64,000 nucleotides of DNA, taken from NCBI RefSeq assembly GCF_052180255.1, contig NZ_CP197466.1:3534001-3598000 (forward strand), read 5' to 3'. The position numbers were made by a program, and so were the translations under genes. This DNA comes from Paenibacillus_AM sp052180255. GTDB taxonomy: Bacteria > Bacillota > Bacilli > Paenibacillales > NBRC-103111. Positions 53,473 through 60,560 of this stretch are shown piece after piece (position 1 is the stretch's first letter; each line of letters starts with the position of its first letter). The notes beneath the pieces are model-generated. The model did no database searches. It was not told the origin of the DNA and saw only the letters and a list, made by a program, of their open reading frames with translations.

Positions 53473-53520
53473 TCTTAGGGTTATTTAAGTTTATTATTAA
53501 TAAGTCATTACGTATCTTTC

Positions 53521-53685
53521 AGATAACGTTCTGTGTGTTCACGAACCCGAGAGGCTTAAAGGAGCGCAACGACTGGGTCCGTAGGACTTAGCCTCGCAGG
53601 GTTGTCTGCCTGTCTACTCTTCTCCGAAATGCCTCGGGTAGACCAAGGAGCCGCATGGCGACGCAGTGTGAACACGATGTTATGT
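53521..53685 (-). repeat. attC site 3
   Basis: 165 bp; core boxes AGATAAC and GTTATGT. Common first arm; third arm GGAGCCGCATGGCGACGC. Confidence 0.9.
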
Positions 53686-53706
53686 GATGTCAGCATCTTC
53701 TTCGAA

Positions 53707-54207
53707 CTACTTAGGTCGGTTCTTTGATTTCTTTGCCATGTTTTTAAACTCTTCGTATTTCTCTCTCGATGCTTTAATTTTACTCTCAACAACATACGGG
53801 GCGCCAACTGCTAAGTTAGGTAACTTCTCATTTATGTAATTGTATAATGATCTTTTCTCACTATCGGTTGGAACTATTGGAGCAACGGGTATAGGTAATG
53901 GTTTATCATCTACTTCTACATCTTCGAGTAAAATCGGCATTCCAAAAGCAAAGAAATTATGAAAAGCTCTTATTCTATCTGCTTCTGTTTCTTCATAATT
54001 TCCATTGGAATCTAGTCGAAATCGATCAAATTCGACAGTAAGCAATTGATGTGGCTTCCTATCTTTATTTTCGTAAAGTAAAATGACCTCAAGTACATTC
54101 TCATTTGCTAACTGAGGTATAGGCTTATATTTATGATTTTTGGGTTGAGAGATTTTTATAATCTTATCTCCATTAGAAGAAATGAATAAATATCTGCATC
54201 CAGTCAT
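53707..54207 (-). CDS. Unknown cassette protein
   Basis: A 166-residue soluble protein, MTGCRYLFISSNGDKIIKIS. GMPILLEDVEVDDKPLPIPV in the middle and a basic end EYEEFKNMAKKSKNRPK suggest a nucleic-acid or protein binding role, but no family is recognised. Cassette 3. Confidence 0.7.
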   Translation of the reverse strand: MTGCRYLFISSNGDKIIKISQPKNHKYKPIPQLANENVLEVILLYENKDRKPHQLLTVEFDRFRLDSNGNYEETEADRIRAFHNFFAFGMPILLEDVEVDDKPLPIPVAPIVPTDSEKRSLYNYINEKLPNLAVGAPYVVESKIKASREKYEEFKNMAKKSKNRPK

Positions 54208-54244
54208 TCATACCACTCTTTCATTTTTTTATTTTGCTGATATC

Positions 54245-54404
54245 ACATAACGTTCTTGTATCTACGAACCCGAGAGGCTTAAAGGAGCGAAGCGACTGGG
54301 TCGAAGACTTAGCCTCGCAGGGTTGTCTGCCTGATTCCACTTCCTCGAAATTCCTCAGGCAGACCAAGGGACGCATGTCCCGCAGTGTAGATACGATGTT
54401 AACT
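54245..54404 (-). repeat. attC site 2
   Basis: 160 bp; core boxes ACATAAC and GTTAACT. Twin of site 9; the few bases just inside the left core differ (TTCTTG for TTTGTG). Confidence 0.9.
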
Positions 54405-54766
54405 GATGCCTCTGACTTCCTGAATTCCGATCAAAATTCTCTTCATTTCTTTAATGATCTTCAACATGTTCCTTAATTTACTTTGGTTTCATTCTTTAAT
54501 ATGGGTTAAACGTAACTTCTATGTATTCTTCACTATTGTTCTTCTATGGTATTATATCCCACAATATCTTCCTGTGCTCTTATTTTCCCTCATCTTTATA
54601 AAAAGAGTCGCGACACCGAAGGGGCTTACTCATTTCCTCGGATTGCCTCGCGACTATTGGATTTACTTCTGATTTCATGTCATTCCACGTTATTATAATT
54701 AATTCCAATTCATTTCATAATCTTCTTTCCCCTTACATCTTTTTATATCATGATCTCAGAGGTTTC
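54405..54766. other. Cassette 2 body, no clear gene
   Basis: 362 bp, almost the same as the cassette 9 body (49140-49501). The plus-strand hydrophobic frame (54466-54672) is kept in length but with several replacements, and the AGTCGCGA/TCGCGACT hairpin is kept (54606-54613, 54648-54655). Confidence 0.5.
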
Positions 54767-54934
54767 AGTTAACGTTCTAGGTATTTACGAACCCGAGAGG
54801 CTTAAAGGAGCGAGTGCGACTGGGTGGCTTCGCCACTTAGCCTCGCAGGGTTGTCTGCCTGAACCCACTTCTCCGAATTGCCTCAGGCAGACCAAGGAGC
54901 CGACAGGCGACGCTGTGTGAATAACATGTTATGA
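54767..54934 (-). repeat. attC site 1
   Basis: 168 bp, nearest the integrase; core boxes AGTTAAC and GTTATGA. Near-identical to sites 37 and 43. Confidence 0.9.
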
Positions 54935-54967
54935 GATGTCGGCACTTCACAGAAATACTTTCGAACT

Positions 54968-55588
54968 TTACTTTATTGGATATCCAATTTCTTTAATATC
55001 ATCTATTATTTCACTTAATCTGATATCCTTGTTTAAGTGTTTAATCAAAAATTTATCTATTGGTTCCATCTCGAATATTCTTCTAACAAGTGATGACTCT
55101 AGATTAGTTTCATAATACTCCGTTGCCCAAAAATGATAGTATTCAGGGCCACCCAATAAGATCTGTAACAATTTGTATTCCTCGTCCTTATATTCATTAC
55201 AAGCTTGCCACGTGTCACTATCCGATTTATTCCATATACAAAAAGTAGTCTCTTCGAATATAAACGCAGGTTCATTAATAAACGAATTGAATATTTTAGG
55301 AACGCCCTCCACTGTTCTTTCCAAACTCTTAACATTTACTTTATAGTCGCTGTCGTACCCCTTGATAATTAGTCCATCATTATTAAATAAAGCAAAGTAA
55401 TGATCGCCTTCTCCATTTCGCATGGATGCCATTTGCTCATTATTATCCCAAAATGAATTAAAGGAGTAATATCTATATTCCCAATCAGGCATTAAAATAG
55501 TATCCAGCATTGCAACTGCTTGAAATATCTTCTTGCATTCATGTATTTTGGGAAATCCTTTGATATTGTAGTACTCTATATTTTTCAT
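54968..55588 (-). CDS. Unknown cassette protein, copy C of three
   Basis: Protein identical to those at 20040 and 25457 (the DNA differs at a few positions). As the first cassette next to attI it is the most recently inserted copy under standard integron logic, and is closest to the proposed array promoter. Cassette 1. Confidence 0.8.
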   Translation of the reverse strand: MKNIEYYNIKGFPKIHECKKIFQAVAMLDTILMPDWEYRYYSFNSFWDNNEQMASMRNGEGDHYFALFNNDGLIIKGYDSDYKVNVKSLERTVEGVPKIFNSFINEPAFIFEETTFCIWNKSDSDTWQACNEYKDEEYKLLQILLGGPEYYHFWATEYYETNLESSLVRRIFEMEPIDKFLIKHLNKDIRLSEIIDDIKEIGYPIK

Positions 55589-55625
55589 ACTTTCTATCTC
55601 CCTATATTTTGCCGATTTCTCATAA

Positions 55626-55727
55626 CTCCTTACTTACGCACTTCGCATAATTATACCATACATTGGTATTTGCGAACTTCGTAGATATCACCAACAATAC
55701 GATATTCATGCCGTACAATTCCTATTT
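55626..55727 (-). other. Putative attI recombination site
   Basis: On the minus strand the sequence reads AGTAAGGAG directly before TTATGAGAAATCGGC, which is the conserved 5' end of the first cassette. The same cassette end is attached to different attC sequence in the other two copies, so the junction G/TT at 55625/55626 is the crossover. To its right lie direct repeats of ACTTCG (55640-55645, 55676-55681) and an inverted repeat ATACCA/TGGTAT (55653-55669), candidates for integrase binding. No attC-like fold is present here. Confidence 0.75.
55650..55658 (-). promoter_or_regulatory. Candidate cassette promoter (Pc-like)
   Basis: On the minus strand TGGTATAAT is a perfect extended -10 box 25 bp upstream of the crossover, pointing into cassette 1. 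No good -35 box is visible. It would supply transcription to the first cassettes, as Pc does in integrons. Confidence 0.6.
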
Positions 55728-56747
55728 CTACATATCCATCTGATCAAGTGGACTCTTAATGCGCCTTATATCTTTTACACTCACGTGGGTATATCTCTCG
55801 GTCGTACGAACACTTGCGTGATCTAATAAATCTTGAATAAACCGAATGTCGATTCCGCCTTCTAAGAGATGAGTTGCGAATGAATGACGCAAGACATGAA
55901 TGCTCACCTTCTTTTGGATACCTGAAGCAATTCGCGCTTGTTCGAATATCTTTTGAACGGAACGTTCTGTAATATGACTTGTCGGATATTGACCGGGAAA
56001 TACCCATATATCTGGTCTTTCCTTTTGGATATACTGCTTCATTAAAGCCATTGCAGTATCAGATAAAAGAGTCAATCGATCTTTACGCCCTTTCCCTTGG
56101 CGAATACGCAACGTTTTTCGTTCATAATCAAAATCTTGCAACTTCAATCGAACAACTTCACTCACACGCAAACCGGAGGAATAGGTTAAATAAAGAATCG
56201 TTCGATGTTTCAAATTATGTAAAGCTTTCAAAATACACATCACTTCTGTTAAGGACAGAACATGTGGCAACTTACTTTCCTTTTTGGGTCGAATGTAAGA
56301 AACCCTTGTCTCCACATGAAGTACTTGCTTGACATAAAACTTAATCGCGCTGATTGCTTGATTCACATAGGAATGTGAACGATTGTGCTCAAGCATTTGA
56401 AGAGCATGCTTAGAAATCAATTGCTCCAAATCGATGTCTTTATTCATTTTTGCAAAAGAATGAAACCGTTCGACCTGACTGCAATAGGCTTTAATCGTTT
56501 TCATACTGTATCCACGGAGTTGAAGTTCGTCTTTCATCGTCTTCTTAGCGTTATCATTCCATACATAATCATGGACATAACTTGCCATAGAATCAAGATT
56601 AGAAAATGATTGATTTTGAAAAAGGTAGCACTCGTCAAAAAGGCCAGGAGCAACATGAACTGTGGCGTCTGCAAATGTTTTTAATAGGGTCTCTATTGCA
56701 TCCAACGTATAAGGAATAGCCCATGATCGTTCATCCTGACACCCCAA
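55728..56747 (-). CDS. Tyrosine recombinase, integron integrase-like
   Basis: A 339-residue frame from a TTG at 56747. The SAM-like core-binding domain is about 70-155; the catalytic domain has R194 (SSGLRVSEV), K219 (RQGKGRKDR), H284xxR287 (HVLRHSFATHLL), H310 (LLDHAS) and Y319 (TTERYTHV). The end IRRIKSPLDQMDM resembles the conserved SPLD tail of IntI. The extra stretch of classical IntI between the second and third catalytic patches is absent (KQYIQKERPDIWVFPGQYPT is short, as in XerC/D). The first about 69 residues are an unrecognised extension; alternative starts are M54 and M71. It is on the cassette strand. Confidence 0.88.
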   Translation of the reverse strand: MGCQDERSWAIPYTLDAIETLLKTFADATVHVAPGLFDECYLFQNQSFSNLDSMASYVHDYVWNDNAKKTMKDELQLRGYSMKTIKAYCSQVERFHSFAKMNKDIDLEQLISKHALQMLEHNRSHSYVNQAISAIKFYVKQVLHVETRVSYIRPKKESKLPHVLSLTEVMCILKALHNLKHRTILYLTYSSGLRVSEVVRLKLQDFDYERKTLRIRQGKGRKDRLTLLSDTAMALMKQYIQKERPDIWVFPGQYPTSHITERSVQKIFEQARIASGIQKKVSIHVLRHSFATHLLEGGIDIRFIQDLLDHASVRTTERYTHVSVKDIRRIKSPLDQMDM

Positions 56748-56751
56748 TTAT

Positions 56752-56803
56752 CGAAAACAAAAAGGGAGCTCACACAAGTCTAAATAGACTTCTATAAGCT
56801 CCC
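56752..56803 (-). terminator. Hairpin-terminator in the integrase leader
   Basis: GGGAGCT (56764-56770) pairs with AGCTCCC (56797-56803), enclosing AAGTCT/AGACTT. On the minus strand a TTTTTGTTTT tract follows, directly before the integrase frame. It looks like an intrinsic terminator between promoter and gene, hence possible attenuation. Confidence 0.7.
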
Positions 56804-56819
56804 GATGCTTTCGGTGTTA

Positions 56820-56848
56820 TTATTATCATCTTACCATAACTTGGACAA
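56820..56848 (-). promoter_or_regulatory. Candidate integrase promoter
   Basis: TTGTCC (56843-56848) and TAATAA (56820-56825) with a 17-base spacer, reading toward the integrase through the leader terminator. The remaining stretch to 57067 shows no gene. Confidence 0.5.
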
Positions 56849-57067
56849 CAATGGCTGCCAAGCTGCTTTCTACTTCATATAACTTCTCTGAAAAACATGG
56901 ATAGAAATAGAAAACATCTGCACATCCTGTTCGGAATTTAATACAGATTTTACAAAACATTATCATTTCACATACACCCTATTAACACTCAAATGATATA
57001 TTTTTCAGTATTGCGTTGGAAAAATAAGGTCAATTCATTCAGTAAAGGGGTCGAACAGGAAATGATA

Positions 57068-58522
57068 ATGAAAAAGAAATGGATAGTCGCCACCTCGATT
57101 GCACTCACTCTAACGACGACTACAGGAATTGCATTCGCAGCAGAATTAAAAGGAACAATTATGGAGGCAACCAAATTCACAAACAACGGTGAAGTCGTGT
57201 CCCCAGCCTCCCCAGCCGTTAATATCGATGGAAGTTTGTACTTGCCAGTACGCGCAATGGGTGAAGCAACTGGTAAATATGTGGATTGGGATGAGTTCCG
57301 TGGCAACGTAGCATTGACGGATAAGCCGACACTTACAGGTAAGTATAAACTCGTAGCACCTGATCTAGCTGATGGGATCAAAATGGGTATCGGTTCATCG
57401 CTGATTCACTTACCGGGTGATCCAGACAACATCTTCTACTCTACTGCGGACCGCGGTCCTAATGGTGATATTACTGTAAATGGAAAAAGCGCCAAATCAT
57501 TCCCACTCCCTAACTACACACCTTCGATTTACAAAATTGAAATTGCCAACGACCAAATAAAAATACTCGATCAAATTCCTCTTAAAGTGAGTGGAGTTGA
57601 CCCTGTAACAGGAAAAGCCAACATTACTGGACTTCCAAATATCAAAGGTCGTGATGAAGCACCTTACGACGTTAAAGGAGAAAAAGAACTTGCTTATGAT
57701 CCGTATGGCCTCGACATTGAAGCGATTGCGTATGATTCGAAGAGTGATACGTTCTGGATTTCCGATGAATACGGTCCATCCATCGTACATGTGAAACGTG
57801 ACGGCACAATCATTGAGCGCATCGTACCAAAAGGTTGGGCAGCCCAAGTATCCACACCGTTGGTACCAGCACGTGAAGTATTGCCAGCCGTATACAACAA
57901 GCTCAGACAAAATCGAGGTGCCGAGGCTATAAGCATTACTCCGGACGGTAAATATATGTTCATGGCGATGCAAAGCCCGCTTCGCAATCCAAACAAGGAT
58001 ACCGACAATTCACGTCAACTACGAATCATTAAGTTCGATTTGGCAAAATTGCAACCTGTATCCGAGTTCGTTTATGTTACAGAGGATGCAAAGCAATTCA
58101 AAGGATTGAATCAAGGGGATATCGTGATCTCCGATATGGTCGCAGTTAGCGAAAATACTTTGCTTATCGACGAACGCGACAAAAACACGGGGGACAAAGC
58201 TCAATTGAAACGTATCTTTAGTATCGACCTGTCCGTCGCTACGAACATTCTCGGCAAATATGACGATAGCAAGACAAATGGGAAAACGCTAGAGCAAATG
58301 AGCGTGGAAGAGTTAAAATCTGGGTCCATCAATCCTCCCTCCAAACGTACTGTTGTGGATTTGGTCGCTTTCAAATTCCCCTATGAGAAAATAGAAGGCT
58401 TATCTCTCGTAGGTGGAAATACAATTGCAATTGTCAACGACAACGATTTCGGCATTGGCAGTACGTCATCTGAGAACGGCACTGAGCTGTGGACATTCAA
58501 GTTACCTTATACGATCAAGTAA
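57068..58522 (+). CDS. Secreted esterase-like/phytase-type beta-propeller protein
   Basis: A 484-residue secreted protein. The signal KKKWIVATSIALTLTTTTGIAFAA is followed by a copper-amine-oxidase-like N domain (GSLYLPVRAMGEATGKYVDW), then an esterase-like-activity-of-phytase domain: YSTADRGPNGD, DIEAIAYDSKSDTFWISDEY, EAISITPDGKYMFMAMQSPL, and EGLSLVGGNTIAIVNDNDFG. The family hydrolyses phosphate esters outside the cell. ATG 57068 (8 bases after AGGA) is preferred over the upstream ATG at 57062. First gene outside the array. Confidence 0.9.
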   Translation: MKKKWIVATSIALTLTTTTGIAFAAELKGTIMEATKFTNNGEVVSPASPAVNIDGSLYLPVRAMGEATGKYVDWDEFRGNVALTDKPTLTGKYKLVAPDLADGIKMGIGSSLIHLPGDPDNIFYSTADRGPNGDITVNGKSAKSFPLPNYTPSIYKIEIANDQIKILDQIPLKVSGVDPVTGKANITGLPNIKGRDEAPYDVKGEKELAYDPYGLDIEAIAYDSKSDTFWISDEYGPSIVHVKRDGTIIERIVPKGWAAQVSTPLVPAREVLPAVYNKLRQNRGAEAISITPDGKYMFMAMQSPLRNPNKDTDNSRQLRIIKFDLAKLQPVSEFVYVTEDAKQFKGLNQGDIVISDMVAVSENTLLIDERDKNTGDKAQLKRIFSIDLSVATNILGKYDDSKTNGKTLEQMSVEELKSGSINPPSKRTVVDLVAFKFPYEKIEGLSLVGGNTIAIVNDNDFGIGSTSSENGTELWTFKLPYTIK

Positions 58523-58671
58523 TGGTGTTGTCCCCTTTAAGTAGACATTCAAAAAAACCCTCATGTTATCATGGAGGTTCGAGTGACACTTAGAGGGGAT
58601 ATTTTTTATGATTAAAATGGACAGATATTTCAATCGTATTCTGGATCGTTTTCTGAGATGGAACAACAAAA

Positions 58672-58700
58672 AAAGCCTTGTGTATCAAGGCTTTCTCTGC
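58672..58700 (-). terminator. Terminator of the tRNA operon
   Basis: AAAGCCTTG (58672-58680) pairs with CAAGGCTTT (58686-58694), with a T7 tract on the minus strand downstream. It follows tRNA-Leu directly. Confidence 0.85.
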
Positions 58701-58712
58701 TCTGTATTAGTA

Positions 58713-58794
58713 TGCGGTCGGCGGGATTTGAACCCGCACGTCCATGGGACACTACCCCCTCAAGATAGCGTGTCTGCCGTTCCACCACGACCGC
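58713..58794 (-). tRNA. tRNA-Leu(GAG)
   Basis: 82-nt type II tRNA. The minus strand starts GCGGTCGTGGTGGAACGGC and ends GCCGACCGC plus A; anticodon loop TTGAGGG gives GAG in a CTATC/GGTAG stem. No CCA is encoded. Confidence 0.93.
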
Positions 58795-58806
58795 AAAAGA
58801 TAAAAG

Positions 58807-58879
58807 TGAGCCATGAAGGACTCGAACCTTCGACACCCTGATTAAAAGTCAGGTGCTCTACCAACTGAGCTAATGGCTC
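58807..58879 (-). tRNA. tRNA-Lys(TTT)
   Basis: 73 nt. Starts GAGCCATTAGCTCAGTTGGT; anticodon loop CTTTTAA (anticodon TTT); T arm GGTTCGAGTCC. No encoded CCA. Confidence 0.95.
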
Positions 58880-58885
58880 TAAAAG

Positions 58886-58957
58886 TGACCCGTAGGGGAT
58901 TCGAACCCCTGTTACCTCCGTGAAAGGGAGGTGTCTTAACCCCTTGACCAACGGGCC
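58886..58957 (-). tRNA. tRNA-Glu(TTC)
   Basis: 72 nt. Starts GGCCCGTTGGTCAAGGGGTT; anticodon loop CTTTCAC (anticodon TTC); T arm GGTTCGAATCC. Confidence 0.95.
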
Positions 58958-59136
58958 TTGTCGTCATTATAAATGACTGATCGTTTTTAGCGACAAAAGT
59001 TATTATAAGCGATACACCGCATGATTTCAACAACTATTTTAATTGAAAATACTGGATTGCTATAATCTGTTGTACGCTCGCCCACTCCAATAAAAAAAGC
59101 CGCCGCTATGCGACTTCCATTTGCAAATAAGAATGG

Positions 59137-59225
59137 CGGAGAGAGAGGGATTCGAACCCTCGCACCGCTTACGCAGTCTAACCCCTTAGCAGAGGGTCCC
59201 CTTATAGCCACTTGGGTATCTCTCC
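59137..59225 (-). tRNA. tRNA-Ser(GCT)
   Basis: 89-nt type II tRNA with a long variable arm. Starts GGAGAGATACCCAAGTGGCT; anticodon loop CTGCTAA (GCT). Confidence 0.94.
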
Positions 59226-59235
59226 AAAAAAATGG

Positions 59236-59308
59236 CTCCCCGAACAGGGCTCGAACCTGTGACAACACGATTAACAGTCGTGTGCTCTACCAACTGAGCT
59301 ATCAGGGA
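59236..59308 (-). tRNA. tRNA-Asn(GTT)
   Basis: 73 nt. Starts TCCCTGATAGCTCAGTTGGT; anticodon loop CTGTTAA (GTT). First of five tRNA genes transcribed leftward. Confidence 0.95.
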
Positions 59309-59325
59309 ATGTAATAAATAATTTA

Positions 59326-59799
59326 TCATGAATGAAATGCGGAGTCAAGCATAGATAGTTGCAATTTCCCACGACATTTGCCGCATCGATATTTTCGTAC
59401 ATCAACCTTGCGTTTACGCAAATATTGCATCGAACAATCCACACAAACTAGGCGATAGCGGTAGGGCTGAACTTGACGCGGGATCGGCAGTGCACGGCAG
59501 AATCTTGTCCCACCTACCTTAGCAAGCAGCTGCTTAAAATCAGCATCACGATGCTGATAGCCCATTTTCCGAATATGCAGGTGGTAATGGCAGAGTTCGT
59601 GCTTAATAATTTTCTCGACTTCATCCACACCGTTATTCTCCAGTTGAAGCGTGGAAATCTCGATATTATGTGATTTTGTAAAATATCGACCACCCGTCGA
59701 GCGTAGTCTGCTGTTAAATGTCGCTTTATGCCGGAACGGCCAGCCAAAGGATTCTATTGAAATACGCTCCACCCATTGTTGAAGCTGCTCATCATTCAT
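59326..59799 (-). CDS. SprT-like zinc metalloprotease-family protein
   Basis: A 157-residue SprT-like protein. HELCHYHLHIRKMGYQHRDADF carries the HExxH zinc site, and two CxxC pairs near the end (CVDCSMQYLRKRKVDVRKYRCGKC) form a zinc ribbon. SprT/Spartan homologues digest DNA-protein crosslinks in eukaryotes; the bacterial role is not settled. The ATG at 59799 has AGGAGG in front; a frame open to 59829 is an artefact. Confidence 0.9.
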   Translation of the reverse strand: MNDEQLQQWVERISIESFGWPFRHKATFNSRLRSTGGRYFTKSHNIEISTLQLENNGVDEVEKIIKHELCHYHLHIRKMGYQHRDADFKQLLAKVGGTRFCRALPIPRQVQPYRYRLVCVDCSMQYLRKRKVDVRKYRCGKCRGKLQLSMLDSAFHS

Positions 59800-59911
59800 A
59801 AGCCAGAACCTCCTAAGATGTAAGCTCATCTCTTGAATTTGTACCTTCTGAACAGCTATACTGTCAAGTAGTTATTATATCATTCGTCTTCCGAGAGGAG
59901 CTTGTCCGATC

Positions 59912-60265
59912 ATGCCACAAATGAAATATGCCTTATTACAAAATGGGGACCGCCTGGAATTTGTCGAAATGCCGGCTACCCATATGTATCAATTAACAGC
60001 ATTGAACCGTAGATTACATAAAGAAGTCGAGAAATTAACGGCTGAACAAATTCCTTCACTTCCACATGTTATCGCAGAATTTGAGAACCTTGAACTTGTC
60101 AAAGCGGATTATTCCGTCATTGGCGGTCTGGACTATATCAATACGCTAGAGCAGACATTCGCCGCTGTGAATGAGGAGATTTACCCGCTCGTTTCTTTAT
60201 TAACAGAAATTCGTGCCTTGCAAGCGCAGCTCGAACAATGGTATGAAGAAGAGATGGAAGCCTAG
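59912..60265 (+). CDS. Small unknown protein of Paenibacillus type
   Basis: A 117-residue protein, MPQMKYALLQNGDRLEFVEM, acidic with a helical C-terminus (LLTEIRALQAQLEQWYEEEM). A conserved neighbour of sprT in such genomes to my memory, without a known function. GAGAGGAG precedes the start. Confidence 0.7.
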   Translation: MPQMKYALLQNGDRLEFVEMPATHMYQLTALNRRLHKEVEKLTAEQIPSLPHVIAEFENLELVKADYSVIGGLDYINTLEQTFAAVNEEIYPLVSLLTEIRALQAQLEQWYEEEMEA

Positions 60266-60372
60266 AATACCAATCGTTTACTTGTAAAATAACGGACCTG
60301 CACCCCCTCCACATTTATCTCATATGCTGTTACTACTCAGATTGGCAGATGAGCCCTGGAGGGGATACAAAG

Positions 60373-60528
60373 ATGGCACAATTCATGCCACAATGGCTGT
60401 GTAATCAATTAATGCGGGCGTATGCGACCAAAAACCGGAAGCAAATTCGAATGTTAAACGAATCTTGGTTTTTCTACAGAGCGAAATTACATGCAGACAA
60501 AGAATCGGAAAATACAAAAAGCAGATGA
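60373..60528 (+). CDS. cmpA: Cortex morphogenetic protein CmpA
   Basis: A 51-residue protein too short for most gene callers. MAQFMPQWLCNQLMRAYATK then KNRKQIRMLNESWFFYRAKL matches the MP-WL-NQ...KNR-QI--LN--WFFY pattern of CmpA, the sporulation protein that delivers SpoIVA to ClpXP to check spore coat assembly before the cortex is made. GGAGGGG lies nine bases before the ATG. It identifies an endospore former. Confidence 0.85.
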   Translation: MAQFMPQWLCNQLMRAYATKNRKQIRMLNESWFFYRAKLHADKESENTKSR

Positions 60529-60558
60529 GGCTGGTTATCCAGCTTCATCTGCTTTTTT
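60515..60558. terminator. Bidirectional terminator between cmpA and tex
   Basis: GCAGATGAGGCTGG and CCAGCTTCATCTGC form a strong hairpin flanked by an A run and a T run, serving the convergent cmpA and tex genes. Confidence 0.85.
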
Positions 60559-60560
60559 GA

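Larger units (their letters stand above)
13170..56747 (-). mobile_element. Chromosomal integron-like cassette array with its integrase
   Basis: About 43.5 kb bounded by a truncated attC at the left and a tyrosine recombinase at the right. It holds 47 complete attC sites of 121-202 bp, mostly one leftward gene per site, an attI-like zone at 55626-55727, and six cassette types in two or three copies with breakpoints at the core box. All cassette genes are on the minus strand except the toxin-antitoxin pair at 13323 and a doubtful small frame found in two cassettes. The attC elements are visibly much richer in G+C than the AT-rich genes between them. The organisation matches sedentary chromosomal integrons, with the integrase in the same direction as the cassettes. 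Confidence 0.9.

Noticed and set aside
16319..54934. CRISPR array
   Set aside because: The repeats are 121-202 bp, structured and spaced by whole genes; no short direct repeat with uniform spacers and no cas gene are present.
16319..54934. MITE, REP or BIME-type dispersed repeats
   Set aside because: The elements occur once after almost every gene, in one orientation, and duplicated genes move with them. Breakpoints are at the core, no target duplications are seen and a recombinase closes the array.
16319..54934. Riboswitches or repeated structured RNAs between genes
   Set aside because: The cloverleaf fold suggested RNA, but the shared core boxes, mobility and position after unrelated genes fit attC DNA better. 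A role at RNA level is not excluded.
56880..57000. LexA/DinR box upstream of the integrase
   Set aside because: GAACAGGATGTGC is the closest match to GAAC-N4-GTTC and lacks the second half. No support for SOS control.
58608..58841. Small frame MIKMDRYFNRILDRFLRW
   Set aside because: It runs through the tRNA terminator and tRNA-Leu/Lys genes on the opposite strand; only the first 20 codons could be real and nothing supports them.
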